Notes under the pieces: model-generated
The model's input: the letters and a program-made list of their open reading frames with translations, nothing else
The model's database searches: none
What the model was told of the DNA's origin: nothing
Program-made: the position numbers and the translations under genes
Assembly (NCBI GenBank): GCA_037179385.1
Contig: CM074188.1
Coordinates: forward strand, 17,625,318 to 17,689,317
Direction of reading: 5' to 3'
Length of the DNA stretch: 64,000 bases
From: Holothuria scabra
Lineage: Eukaryota; Echinodermata; Holothuroidea; Aspidochirotida; Holothuriidae
In this document: piece after piece, positions 8,983 to 20,159 of the stretch
Layout of the letters: every line of letters begins with the position of its first letter
How positions within the stretch are numbered: the stretch's first letter is position 1

Positions 8983-11900
8983 AATGTATAGTAATACAAA
9001 AAAAGAATTATTAGAAAAGTGTTTGCCATCCTTTCATGTAAAGTTGTCATCCACGATAATCTTGCCTTAAGTGGACTATCTACACTTTTGCAACTTGATT
9101 TAGATTCAGTTCCTTAGAGCTTCCTGGATTAAGTGAGTGATTGATTTTAACCGTGTTGCTCCCTGGGCTGCTTTGACGAAAAACTTAACTTGTACAGAAG
9201 GTGTGAAAATAATTGTTTAAAATCATTTTAAGCCAAGAAAGTTAAAAACATCAACAGTGAGCTCGCTTTATTTTAACCCACTGGCAGAGGGATCTCATGC
9301 CAAAATGTGCAATCATGCCCAGAGTAAGCGGAGAACCACCATTGACTGGCGTGTTAGGAGGGTACAAAAATTATAAAAAAAAACGGGACCCCTCAGACAG
9401 CCGGAGATGGTTTCTCCGAGAGTTGTAAGTAGATTCTAGGCAGTAGTTATTTTTAACTTTCGATGGTTATGAAATTTTCACCTCAATAAGAAATGAGCAA
9501 AATGCAAATCAGAAAATACCACGTAAAACGTACCGCTACAGTTTTCCGGCCAAGAAGTTGTACTTTGGATAAACCTGGGTACCCTCCCGTCAGCCCATCT
9601 GCCTGTGTAACCTGGCGGTTAAAGACATCTCACAACTTTTTTCATTTTTCACCGTAACAATATTCTTCCCTTTCGGGCAAAACGATTTCTACACTATCAA
9701 CTGACTTTGAGATATAACTGATTTTTTAAACTGCCAGACAGTGTGGACAATTTTCGTTAAGTTTTTGATTTTTCATGAGAATTATACTGTGTCTATGATG
9801 CTTTTTAATTTTTTCAGTAACTTAGGAGTTTTCTGTTAAATAAAAAAGCCAGATTGTTTGAGAAATCATTTTAAACCGCTGCCCAAAATTCAGATCTTGG
9901 AGAAATGTGGAAGGCATTCTTTCCTGTCATGTAGGCCTGTAGGGTGTAAAGGGGGAGATTGTAACAAATCAACAACCGACGGGGTGGGGGGGGGGGTAAA
10001 CAGCATTTCGACGACCCTAAAACGGTCGATGTGTTGCCGGTGTGACGTGAAAGACAGAGCTTGAAGGGCACAAAGCGTCTCAAAAATAAGTCAGTCTAAG
10101 TGGCGAATTGTCAGTACTAGAAGAGGGGGGGGGGGCAGGCAGTTTTGGCGGAATGATTAAAATGTATAAGGGGGTGAACGCCAAGAAGACTGCGGAGCGT
10201 CACCATTAATCCGGCATTGGCGCGTTTGGAATTGAAAATTTCGGGCTCTACAAAACCTCAAGAGAGCCGAAAACGACACTTTGCGATAAGAATATGTAAA
10301 ATGTTTGAAGTATTATATGCACGTACAGTGACTAAACAAACAAGTGACATTTTTTAAAACTAGCACATACAAGTTTCTCTGAGCTTATAAAGAAAGTGTT
10401 ATTGATACCTTACATATATTATCCGTGTGTCTAAGGTCATCAAAGCTATTCAGATTTATGTCGCTAGTTTTAATTCTGTGTATATATCTCTGTCAGAGGG
10501 TATAAACTGACACAAGAGTACGTAAGCATTTCAGTAGGGTAGGCGCGCACTGTTTAACAAAGTGCTTCTTGATTGGCTATTGCCATTGTTTTGTATCGAT
10601 TGTATTCTGTGATCGGGTCAGGAATTAGGTTAGGGATTAGTGTTATCGTTAGCCAGTTAGGAAATTTCTTGTTTAGCAGCGCGCTTCGCCCCTTTCAGTT
10701 TGGAAGGGGCAGGAAATCCTCTGCCTGAAAAAAATTAATCCAGTCCGAAAGCCTTGATCCAAACCAAGTGCTCTCATAAGTTGGATCGAAGTGTTCAGAA
10801 AATTTCGAAAATTGTAATTCATCAGATAACCAGAAATGCTATTCCCAGGCTTTTAACATTGCCACTTTGTCTAACCAACCAAGGCTTGTAAGCAGAACCT
10901 AAACATTCTTTATTTTGCAGGGCTGGAGTCGCAGGATCCGAAAATCGCGAATAATTGTTTTCATACCCTGCCAGAATGTTTCGCAAATGTTCGTAATTTT
11001 TTAATGCGTCATGAAAACTTCTGTGTAATTAAACGGCATACAAGATTGTTTAAGCAAAATGACTGTTGAAATGTTCTCATGCATGCGATGCTCTCAGAGG
11101 TATAAAAATGTGGAAGGTCGCCTCAGATGTGTAAAAAAGGGAAGTCCTCCTGACCCATGTCCGGTCTAAGGGAGGGGTAATCTGGTGCCATATAAACTAA
11201 CTTTAAATTTAAAGTTGCTTAGAGTATTTCATGTATTTTAGCGACTACAAATGACATCAGTGAACTTGGGTCAATGGTCCCTTGATTTTATACCTAATCC
11301 GATAAATTTGACAAAGCATTTCAAATAATCCTTATTTTACTGTTTGCAAGTGCAATGGATTGAAATGGGGATTTTTAGAAGTCAATTCCATACCCTGCCT
11401 CATTAACCCAGTACTTTCGGTGATTGTTGTGAATATAGAAACCTCTAAACTTAGTCCGGCTCGGCTATCTGATCTATGTGACCAATCGAAATGCTAAATA
11501 TACAATAACAGTGCAACCTTAAAGAACATTACAAATATACAACATATCTAGGATGCAGCTCATGTACCGGGCCAATTTCGATTCCAGGACTTCGTATTTC
11601 GGGCAAATTTTGAGTCTGATGAAAAACGAACTCGAGTCTAACATCAAGCCCTTTAGAGCCTACAACGTTAATTACAGCTCTGTTCGGCCAGTTGGCCCCT
11701 TTTTTGCCATTTGGGGTAAATTTTACCCTACTCCAACATATGATTGCCCCCTAATATTAAGGTCAAATATTCATAAGCTATTAGATTACTTGTTCGTCAA
11801 TTCATCCCATTTTCCCAACACCTGTTCTTCACTTCACACACTTCCATTAAATAGTTACAAAAGACCTCATATGGAAAAGTGCTCCTTTTAGAGATCTACA

Positions 11901-13324
11901 TGCGAAGGCGATTACATAATCCCATAAATACTCGTAGCAATTGGGATATGTTGCCATACACATGTTTTAATAACGAATGTAGGTAGGTTGCAAAACCGAA
12001 CTTTCTTCCAATTTTGTGGGTGCTGCGGCTTAAGTTGTTTAAGGCCCGTGGTGTCGTTCGGGGCAACGTCGCAATGCGAATCTATAGCTGGAAAACGCAG
12101 AAAGCTCAGGTAATTAAACATTGTGGGTGTTTGGTACTTTCTTGGTATTAGAACGGTGGTGGTAAAGCTTGTACTAAAGTCATTGAAAAGCGCTACTGTA
12201 ATCAGGTTACAAAAGGTCGTGGGTGGGACGGGGGTAACTAGGGGAAACCAATTCTGCTGGGCCAGCTTCACACGACCGTGTGAGTTTCCCGTGAAGTTTA
12301 TCTGAGTACTAGTGTAGTAACTTTGAAACCTTTTATGGATTGCATTGAAGATTGTATATTATAGATACATCTTACCTGACGAAACTGTTGCATGTCAAAT
12401 ATTAAATTGGATAAGATCATATTGCACGGGAACTTTCTTTGCCATATGGTACCTCCCCAGTGATGATCAAGAGCTATGACTGAGCCACTTGTTGAATAGT
12501 AGGGAAACTGCTTGCAGGAATAGCTCTTCTATTCCAGGTCCCGTAAGAAAAGAAAAAATCAGGGGGTATGTTGATTTTACACAAGCTCAGCTAGACCATT
12601 ATAAGGGAACTATATTATGTTAGTTGATACGGTACCTGACGACCGGACACCAAAACACTGTGGTACTACTTTGGTTTAGTCTCCGAATGATCTATGATTT
12701 TTACTTTATGTAGTAATTTTAGTATCAAGCTTATCGTTTTCTTGGTAACATGTCATTTTTGCTAAATTTGCTTGTCCAGTGCATGTCAAGTCGTAAAACT
12801 TTCTTAGTATTTTCTATTCAAGTCACTCAAACATGACCTCGAATCCAACTGGGGTCTCCAGCTCCGATGTAGACGGAATAATGTATTCTTGGATACTTAT
12901 GCGATGTACCTCAGTATCAAGTATTTGATACTCGGATTGGATGCAATGATATACGATATATTTGATATTTAATGACTTGACACACAAAGCAAGGCTCAAA
13001 CTTAGTCGTAAAAATGATTACAGGAGTTTGAAAGACCACACATCCCAAAAACTTGAAGTACAAAAACAGTCACCCCAAACTTATTTCGAAACAACAGTTA
13101 AATCTACCTAAGTTCTTTTAATTTTTCTTCCAAGTATCCAAATTAACATATTCTATGACTTAAACATTGCACATAAGTTGAAGGTAAACTAGCAGGTACT
13201 TTTAGGCAGGCCCGTCGCCATATGGTCTCATGCTTAGGGTGTCATGGTCCCAAATTACGACTGGCTGGATGTTTTTCAAACTGAATCGAGGAGGAACCAA
13301 GCCAGTTTCGAAGAGATTGAATAG
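8983..13324. other. Non-coding region with degenerate dispersed repeats
   Basis: I see no supportable gene. Recognisable pieces are: a monomer-like fragment of the 206-bp repeat family at about 9310-9425; G-runs near 9986 and 10126; a dispersed repeat at 10541-10680 also found at 38205-38330; and a decayed TTAA-type MITE at about 13035-13205 (starts CAGTCACCCCAAACTTATTT). Reading frames present, such as 11553-11891, lack similarity, splice context or compositional signs of coding. Confidence 0.6.
10541..10680 (+). repeat. Dispersed repeat, copy 1
   Basis: This segment, containing TTGTATCGATTGTATTCT and GGGATTAGTG-TATCGTTAGC, is matched by 38205-38330 in the same orientation with moderate divergence. 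No terminal repeats or coding potential were seen, so its class is unknown. Confidence 0.65.
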
Positions 13325-14052
13325 GTGAAGCATGGATGCCTGTTTAGGCTCTCTTATGCTATTGAAGGTTATGGTACAGCCTGTGCCACCGTACTTAAGC
13401 CTCTTCACAATTTTCAAAATAGAGTACTCAAGTTGCTTACAAAGAAACCAAGACCTTATTCAACCAATCAGTTATACTTGTATTGTAACCTCCAGAAAGT
13501 TAAAGATATTCATATGTATTGCATGGGAGTACTTGTGTACAAAAACTTTCATAATTTTTTACCGAATGCATTGGCAAATGTCATAAAACCACCAGATTCA
13601 ACTGAAATGTGAATACCCGTAATAATAATCTCTTCTTTGTATCACGTCATAATTCTGTACACGGTAAATTACTTTTACAAAATTATTGATATAATACATG
13701 GCATAACATTTCCTTGGAAGTAAGATCCGTTACTTCTCTTCCCTTTTTTCAAAAGTACTTGAAACACTCACTCTTAAACTGTTATCATTAATAAGCTTTA
13801 CAGGCTCTATTTAATTTTTTGACTGTTTTCTTGTATTCAGACAAGTCATAGTATTTTTCCTTTTTTCTTTTCCGCGGTTCTCTGTTTTTTTTTTTTTTTT
13901 TTTTTTTGTTTCGATCGTCTTATGGTCACTAGCATTGATAAACAGTACTGTTTTTTTTCTAGTGTCCATCATACAGGTACAAATTTTGTTGAACAAAATC
14001 TTGTTGATGTGAAAAGTACATGTGAGAAATAAATTGAATTGAATTGAATTGC
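13325..14052 (+). mobile_element. LINE (non-LTR retrotransposon) 3' fragment
   Basis: The frame at 13325-13612 encodes the C-terminal end of a CR1/L2/Jockey-type reverse transcriptase. It includes YGTACATVLKPLHNFQNRVL, the STNQLYLYCNLQKVKDIHMY block and LPNAL. After a stop and a frame change, decayed reading continues with NTRNNN and a W-to-H altered 'G.LWN.IP.EVRS...FK..LK' block to about 13785. The 3' end is ATAAATTGAATTGAATTGAATTG at 14028-14052, a short tandem tail typical of such LINEs. The 5' part is missing and stops are present, so this is a dead copy. Confidence 0.8.
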
Positions 14053-14099
14053 TGGAATAAGTCTAAGAGGACTAGGCTGACGATTTCGCGCAGAACATT

Positions 14100-14580
14100 A
14101 TGAAAAAAGACTCCCCATCCAACAGCCGGAACCAACATTTTCCAGGTCTGTATAAGTAAGGCCTACACAGGCATTGTCAGCAGGGTGGAACAAGTTAACA
14201 TGAAGATTACAGATCTGAAGGATTGGGGATGAACCTTTGAAGACGAGGGAATGAGTATCCAAGTGAAGCGCCAACATCAGTTGGCGTGGATCGCACAGAA
14301 ACTTTTGAAAAGTCACGCTCCTTCAGATATCCGGAAACGGCATTTCCCTGGTATAAGCGAGGGCCTACACCGGCAGTGTCAGCAAGGGTTTTACAAATTA
14401 ACGTGAAGTATTACAGATCTGGGGTTTGGTGTCATTAATCTTTGAAGACGGGGAAAACGACTATCTAAGCAGAGCACTACCATCGGTTGGCGGGGAGCAT
14501 ACAGGAAAATTAAAAAAATCGCTACCCCTCAGATAGCCGAAAAAGCATTTCCCAGGCTTGTATAAGTCCCCCGCCCCCTT
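14100..14580. repeat. Tandem repeat, about 206-bp period, ~2.3 copies
   Basis: The block CCGGAAnC-GCATTTyCCwGGT-TATAAG with GGCCTACACnGGCA and GTCAGCA recurs with its CCGGA/CCGA core at 14126, 14331 and 14537 (spacing 205 and 206). Each unit carries a GAAGCGCCAACATCAGTTGGC-type block. Single related monomers occur at about 9310-9425, 46550-46700 and inside the hAT element at 30620-30760. Confidence 0.7.
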
Positions 14581-15049
14581 GTGCGAAAACTTTAAAGGTA
14601 TACCGCTTGTGATGAAATATTGATGTCAGCTTGAAATAAAGACGAAACGTAGGGGAAGGTGGATTAATGACGAACACCTTTTATTAAACGGTAATAAGAG
14701 AAAAGCAAAACAACATTTAGATGAGTCAGATGTATTAACAGAAAGCTTATATCAAATACAACTTATATACCAACAACCACCCTTGGAACATCTCCATATG
14801 TTGCGTAACAACTAAAAATGCAAAATGGCGTCGTTCGGCATTACCCCGCCTTTTGCGGGTTATGCCGAAAGGAGCAAAAGGTAAAAATATGCAATCACAT
14901 TATTTCAAACAAATCTACTTATATTCAACTAAAGTTAGCTGCATGTCAAAGTTAACATACTTTTGTACGGAGCTTTTAAGGTGTCATGCAGATGTTGAAA
15001 TATTATGCCACTTTCTCGACTTTTTGTCAGTAAAATATTTAGATATTGA

Positions 15050-15446
15050 CATCCGAGATCTTTTCATTTCAATATTTTCGTGTAAAATATTTGAAATATT
15101 ACATTACAGGATCCCAATATCTTTAAATCTTCACTGAAACATATTAAGAAATTGACATACCGTATCTCAATATCTTAATACCTTCACTGAGAGATATTAA
15201 GATATTGACATACAGGATCTCAATATCTTAATATCTTCACTGAAAGATATTAAGATAAATTTTTATCCGAGATGGTTTCATCTCAATATTTTCGTGTAAA
15301 ATATTGAAATATTGCATTACAGGATCTCAATATCTTAGTATCTTCACTACAAGATATTAAGATATTGACATCCGACATCTTTTCATCTCACTATTTTAGC
15401 GAAAGATATTGAAATATTATCTTCACTGTGAGATATTAAGATATTG
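15050..15446. repeat. 53-bp tandem repeats, each unit a long hairpin
   Basis: Units beginning AGGATCTCAATATCTTAATA occur at 15109, 15162, 15215 and 15322 (53, 53 and 107 = 2 x 53-54 bp apart), with flanking degenerate units. Within a unit, TCAATATCTTAATATCT and its complement AGATATTAAGATATTGA flank a TCACTGA-type loop, so nearly the whole repeat is a stem of about 17-18 bp. Sequence to the left (from about 14990) is related but more decayed. Confidence 0.85.
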
Positions 15447-15509
15447 AGGTCCCAGACTTTGTTATCCAGTGGCATAGCCAGTGGGGTAGGGGCAGCCAGT
15501 CCCCTGAAA

Positions 15510-15635
15510 AATCGAGAGGGAAAATCGGAAAGAGGACGGAGGAAAAAGGAAAAAGAACGAGGAGGGAAAGAGGAAAATGAGAGAGAAGAGAAGAGAAGGA
15601 ACAGAAAAGGGGAAGAAAAATAAATACACCTGGGG
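15510..15635. repeat. Purine-rich (GA) tract
   Basis: About 125 bases on the plus strand are almost entirely A and G. A hAT-like terminal motif (CAGTGGCATAGCCAG) lies 5' at 15472. A similar but weaker purine tract is at 18056-18210. It may be a degenerate repeat interior; no gene is seen. Confidence 0.6.
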
Positions 15636-15750
15636 CAGCCACTCCTAGTACCGGGTCTCTCCCGAATGCGCCAATTGGCGCCACCCGGGGGCACGACCCA
15701 ATCTGTCTCTAAAAAAATTGTTTAAATTTGAAAATGATCACAAAAGGTGT

Positions 15751-16044
15751 TTAAAGACCCACTTCTCTCACCCTAAACAGTACCATTTCTCTTAACCTTC
15801 TTACTGAAGTCCCTCCCACAATTGTCTGAAATTTATCATCATCCAGATACAATCTCATTTTATTGCTTCAAGGTGAGTATAGAAACTCAATTTATATAAT
15901 CAAAACACCGTTCATGTTGTGTAATATAAGGTTTGGTACTCTGTATTGTTTGAATTAGCTGTCAATCAAAGAACTAAGCGAATTGCGAATTTCGGCACCC
16001 ACGTACCAAAATTGTAGCTTGGAGTGAGAGGATTGGCCCTTTAA
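15751..16044. mobile_element. MITE B, TTAA-flanked (294 bp)
   Basis: The left end is TTAAAGACCCACTTCTCTCA. The right end read in reverse is TTAAAGGGCCAATCCTCTCA, giving imperfect terminal inverted repeats with TTAA at each outer edge, as in piggyBac-type targets. There is no ORF. Right ends of relatives are seen at 27155-27177 and 57588-57608. Confidence 0.65.
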
Positions 16045-17027
16045 GCTATAGATTTCTGTAGGGGTAGGGTGAGGAGTGTTTTCGACCAAGTGATAGATCT
16101 GCTGTAATTATTTTCTATCACAAATGGTTCTGAAACTATCAGAATTTTCTCAAATACTTTACGATAAAAAACTTTGTGCGATCCAAACTTTTAAAATCAC
16201 TATACGAGGGCAACCCTCGTACGATTGGACAGTAGAAAAAATCGTACTGGCACCAAAATCGTACGTCTCCGTAGTACCCATGGGGGAGAGGCTTTAAAGA
16301 CACACACGCTCGTGAGTTTCGAGTGAACGACCGCATCCACACCTCCTGTATGAAATCTTGCGTGTTTCATAGTTCTTATCATCTTTTGGGGAGGGGGGGG
16401 GGTAATGAATTGACGTGAAATTTCAATCTGAGATCATTTAAGTTAGGCGACATTCCTTTCCTTACATCCATCCACAAACAGCTTTTCTAAATGTTAAGAT
16501 TGTCTACAGTACACACATTATCAGTTCAAGGTTTTGCCGAGGATGAAACTATTTTGCACTTAAGCTACCTTGAAGACAGATACTCCTCACCCTGAGCATG
16601 ATTTTTACTTGGGGGAAGCAAAAGTCTCAATTAGTGACTGTTCTATGATAGACATCAGAGTTACAAATTCAAAAGATGCAGTGTAGCTCATATTACACAG
16701 CATGTAAGAAGAGTGTTCTGATAACTCATCAGAGCCTTGTGTGCTCACCAGGATATTGCCTTAAGCAATAAACTACGTTTGTTTCTGAACAAGGAGAGGC
16801 TAAAGACAGTTGTGTGAGGGACTAGAAGTAACTTAGTGTGGATAACTTGAACTGTTTGGAATGATGAGTATCTGTATTTAAATACAAGCAACATTCACTT
16901 TGAACCCTTTCCATAATGACACAACGGCTGAACGGAATTAGAATCAGAACCAGGTTCAAACTATACTTGGTGCGCCACTGGTTCTGTACCCCAAAATACT
17001 TCTCCCGTTGCATAGACACACTTAAAT

Positions 17028-17130
17028 ACGGAAGCCGAGAACGGCGCGGTAGGGAGAAAATGCAAATCGTTTTCTCTGTACCTGAAGTCCATCAAAAAAA
17101 GAAGAGGGCGTACTTCAAGAATGTCTTGTT
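17028..17130 (+). repeat. Dispersed repeat, one of an inverted pair
   Basis: The segment with ACGGAAGCCGAGAACGGCGC and GGTAGGGAGAAAATGCAAAT is matched in inverse orientation at 20045-20155, about 3 kb away. The shared stretch also includes GAAGAGGGCGTACTTCAAGA. It is probably a transposon terminus or interior; class unknown. Confidence 0.7.
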
Positions 17131-17740
17131 ACAGCAGGTAATGTACTGCAAACATCCTCGATATTAATGGACGAGTCTGAATGCTATTAGAAGACAGAGT
17201 CGTTTAAACAAGAACAGTGCATTCGTACCAGTTATTGTCAGCAACAACATGACAATAAAGGAGTGAGTGTTTTGTTTTTGGTAACTTAATACAAGGAAAC
17301 CAAGTCTCAAAGGCTCAAACAATATAGCCTTTAATAAAAAAAAAAAAACATGCGAAACATCACCTAAACCACCTTCGTGCTCATTTACTCTATTTCGAGG
17401 GTTATCTGCTAACAGTAACTATCTAATACACTGACAAATTTCTGTGTATGGTGTCATTTTAAGGTCTTTGTATTTGAACTTTGTATTTTTGCAACTTGTC
17501 TTTGTTAGGCAAGTTTCTGACGAAAGACGGTAGGACCTACAATAGAGTACAGTTATGTTTTAGCTATAATGTGCATTCATTGTATAATTAATAAAGTAGT
17601 TAGACGGTAGCATCATCTGACACTACGTTTGCAGTCCCTTATTTCAAGTTTTGAATTTTAATTCGTTCTTAACGGGTATTCTGTCTTGTAATTGGAAAGG
17701 TGGCAACTTTGTTCTGTGGGATAGGATTGCCGCAGATACT

Positions 17741-18007
17741 TTAAAAGTAAAGAGCAGTCCCCCAAAACTTATTTTGAAGAAAAAGCTAAACAACACAATT
17801 TTCATCTTATTTCTCTTCAAAGTATTTTTCATTACATTTTATGAATTTACTTTTGCATATTCAAGGTAAACCAAGCAGTTATTTCTCGTAAATTTCACAT
17901 TTGAAGAGAAAAAAAAACATTGTCACATGACTCCCAACAGCCAATCATGAAACTGGACAGTGTACTACACTTCTTATATTTGGGATGACTTCTCCTGCAC
18001 TCTAAAG
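17741..18007 (-). mobile_element. MITE A copy, minus orientation
   Basis: This is the reverse-orientation copy of the element at 19533-19795. Its left edge (AAAGAGCAGTCCCCCAAAAC) is the complement of the right edge there, and GGTAAACCAAGCAG, CACATTTGA and the TGACT...CCAATCATGAAACTGG block are all shared. The outer TTAA sites are degenerate. Confidence 0.7.
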
Positions 18008-18468
18008 TACTGCCCTGCTAGGTTTCTAAAATCCAAAACTACAAGGCTCGTATCCAGGAGGGAACTGTGGGGAGGGGTGGTGGTAAATAAGATCGGGAGC
18101 AAAGACTGAATGAAATGGGAAGAGAAAGGGATGTAAGAGGAAAGAAGAAAATTACGAAGTGGCGACGAGGAAAGCAGAACAAGGAAAATAGGAAGAAAAA
18201 GGACAAACTAATAAAAGGATAAAGCCGTGGCCACACTACAACGAATTCGGATCTGATTAGGATCCGATTTTTTTTTTTTTTTTTTTTGCTTTAAGTAAAT
18301 ATCTTCTCAATCTCTGATCGGAAATAACTTCAATTTGAGAAATTGTGAATTATATGATTTGTAACAGAGGACTGTGAAAACGAAATGCTAACTAATTAAT
18401 TTGTGACTTCACACCGACAGAAATCTTTTATAGGAAATCCCTGGTCGGATAAAAGCTGTTTGTCGATG

Positions 18469-18690
18469 CACTCTAAAACACATTGGTTAGGTTTAACCAA
18501 TAAATATAGTTTTCACAGATTAACCTACCTTTATCCGGTTAAATAACCAGGAAATACGGGTCAAAATCAACATTTCATTCTTAAAGTCGATGAATTATTT
18601 TGAATTTGGCCAAATATTAAAATTTTATAGTAAATTTTAACCAGGCTTCCTCGGTTATTTTAACCAGGAAATGGTTGGTTACATTCTTTC
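18469..18690. repeat. Palindrome-rich element starting CACTCTAAAA
   Basis: It begins CACTCTAAAACACATTGG and has GGTTAGGTTTAACCAA at 18485-18501. Inverted AACCAGGAAAT / GGTTATTTTAACC motifs continue to about 18685. The opening motif is shared with the foldbacks at 54393 and 55606. The right end was not resolved. Confidence 0.5.
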
Positions 18691-19532
18691 TTTCTTATTC
18701 CCCTAACCTTTCTTATTCTGTTTCCTTGCTTGTTTTCCTTTTTTTTCTTCGAGGTGTGGGGGACTTTTTAAAGAAAATATTCATACCACAGTAACACATT
18801 GCATTGTGGGGAATCTGTGATGTCATACCGGCAGATTAATTGAGCATCACTTGTATTTTATGTAATGTTCATACATGTAAAGAAATATGCAGACACTTTT
18901 TCAGCTTTTAGAGCTGCAACCTTTGTGCTCACAAAATGTTAAGGTCAACCTCAAAGGAACATTATTCAATGTTCCACTGGTGTGAAGTTTGGAGGTCAAA
19001 TTAGTTACTCCAAGTTAAATAACACCAAAAGATTTTAGAAGAAATCTGCCGGTATTACATAATATTTTGCAACCTTGCAGCAAGTAGGAGTCTGTTTTGA
19101 CAAAAAATAACCTGTCTTCAAACAGAATTATCTCGAGTTATGAACAAGCTGTGATGTGGCCGGTGTGAAGGGAGTGCGATACAAAACATTCCCATTTTTT
19201 TGAGACCTTATGAAATTGACGCCAGGATATTCCTTTCACGACACACCAACACGAATGTGTTTAATAGTGTCAGTCATAGTGTCGATAAAAAGTTCAAAAG
19301 TTAAAATTTATTCTTCAGTATGGTTCGAGTTCAGTTTGGTTTCCCTTTAGCCGCCTCTTAAGCGGGGAATATCGTGGTCATATTCCACAACCCCCAGGTC
19401 ATACGGCAAGCAGTAAGTCTCGCTAGGGCTCTTCTTAAGTGATTAAACTTTACCTCCTTTTTTAAGGAATGGACTGTCATTAGCATGATGGCTCTCGAAA
19501 AATGAGTACCGTTCTCGAACAGAAAAGCTAGC

Positions 19533-19795
19533 TTAAAGGGCGGGAGCAGTCACCCCAACTTGAAGCAATGTAGTAGACTGTCCAGTTTCATTATTGGCTG
19601 TTGAGGGTCATGTGACAACATTTTTGCTCCTCAAATGTGAAATTTACTGGAAGTTACTGCTTGGTTTACCTTCAGTCATATGTTATATTGAAGTTATAAA
19701 AATTATGAAAGATTCTTTGAACAGAAGTGAGACGAGAATTGTGGTATTTAGCTGTTGCTTCAAAATAAGTTCGGGGGACTGCTCTTGACCTTTGA
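19533..19795 (+). mobile_element. MITE A copy, plus orientation (263 bp)
   Basis: The left end is TTAAAGGGCGGGAGCAGTCA. The right end is GACTGCTCTTGACCTTTGA, an inverted match. The outer edges are TTAA and TTGA. It is non-coding. Other copies are at 17741-18007 (inverted), 43506-44039 (interrupted), 44472-44684 (partial, in the duplication) and decayed ones at about 13035 and 59495-59700. Confidence 0.75.
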
Positions 19796-20044
19796 GACGG
19801 ATTTTGGAATACATTGCTCGTTTTCGTTAACTGGAACAGCCTTTTTTATAATCCTTCGAGTCCCGTGCTCTTTGCACTAAATACATAAAAACTTGTTTCC
19901 CTCTATTTATCATGATTTTCTTGTTTGCTCTATAAACGGTAGAATAAACGGAACCAATAACATTATTCTTGTCTGAAAGACTCTGTTTTCTTGTAGCATT
20001 GAGACTAGTCCATTTATTTTGAGGATACTCAATACTTATTATTC

Positions 20045-20155
20045 TATAACAAAACGATCTTGAAGTACGCCCTCTTCTATTTTGTTGGAATTCATGGTAC
20101 AGAGAAATCGATTTGCGTTTTCTCCCTACCGCGCCGCTCTCGGCTTCCGTACTTA
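20045..20155 (-). repeat. Dispersed repeat, inverse of 17028-17130
   Basis: Contains TTTTCTCCCTACCGCGCCGC and GGCTTCCGT, the complement of the copy at 17028. A hAT-like terminal motif (CAGTGGCGCCACCAGG) follows at 20219. Confidence 0.7.
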
Positions 20156-20159
20156 AAAG

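Noticed and set aside
11553..11891. 112-residue plus-strand frame
   Set aside because: No known domain, no promoter or splice context, and surrounded by non-coding repeat-like sequence.
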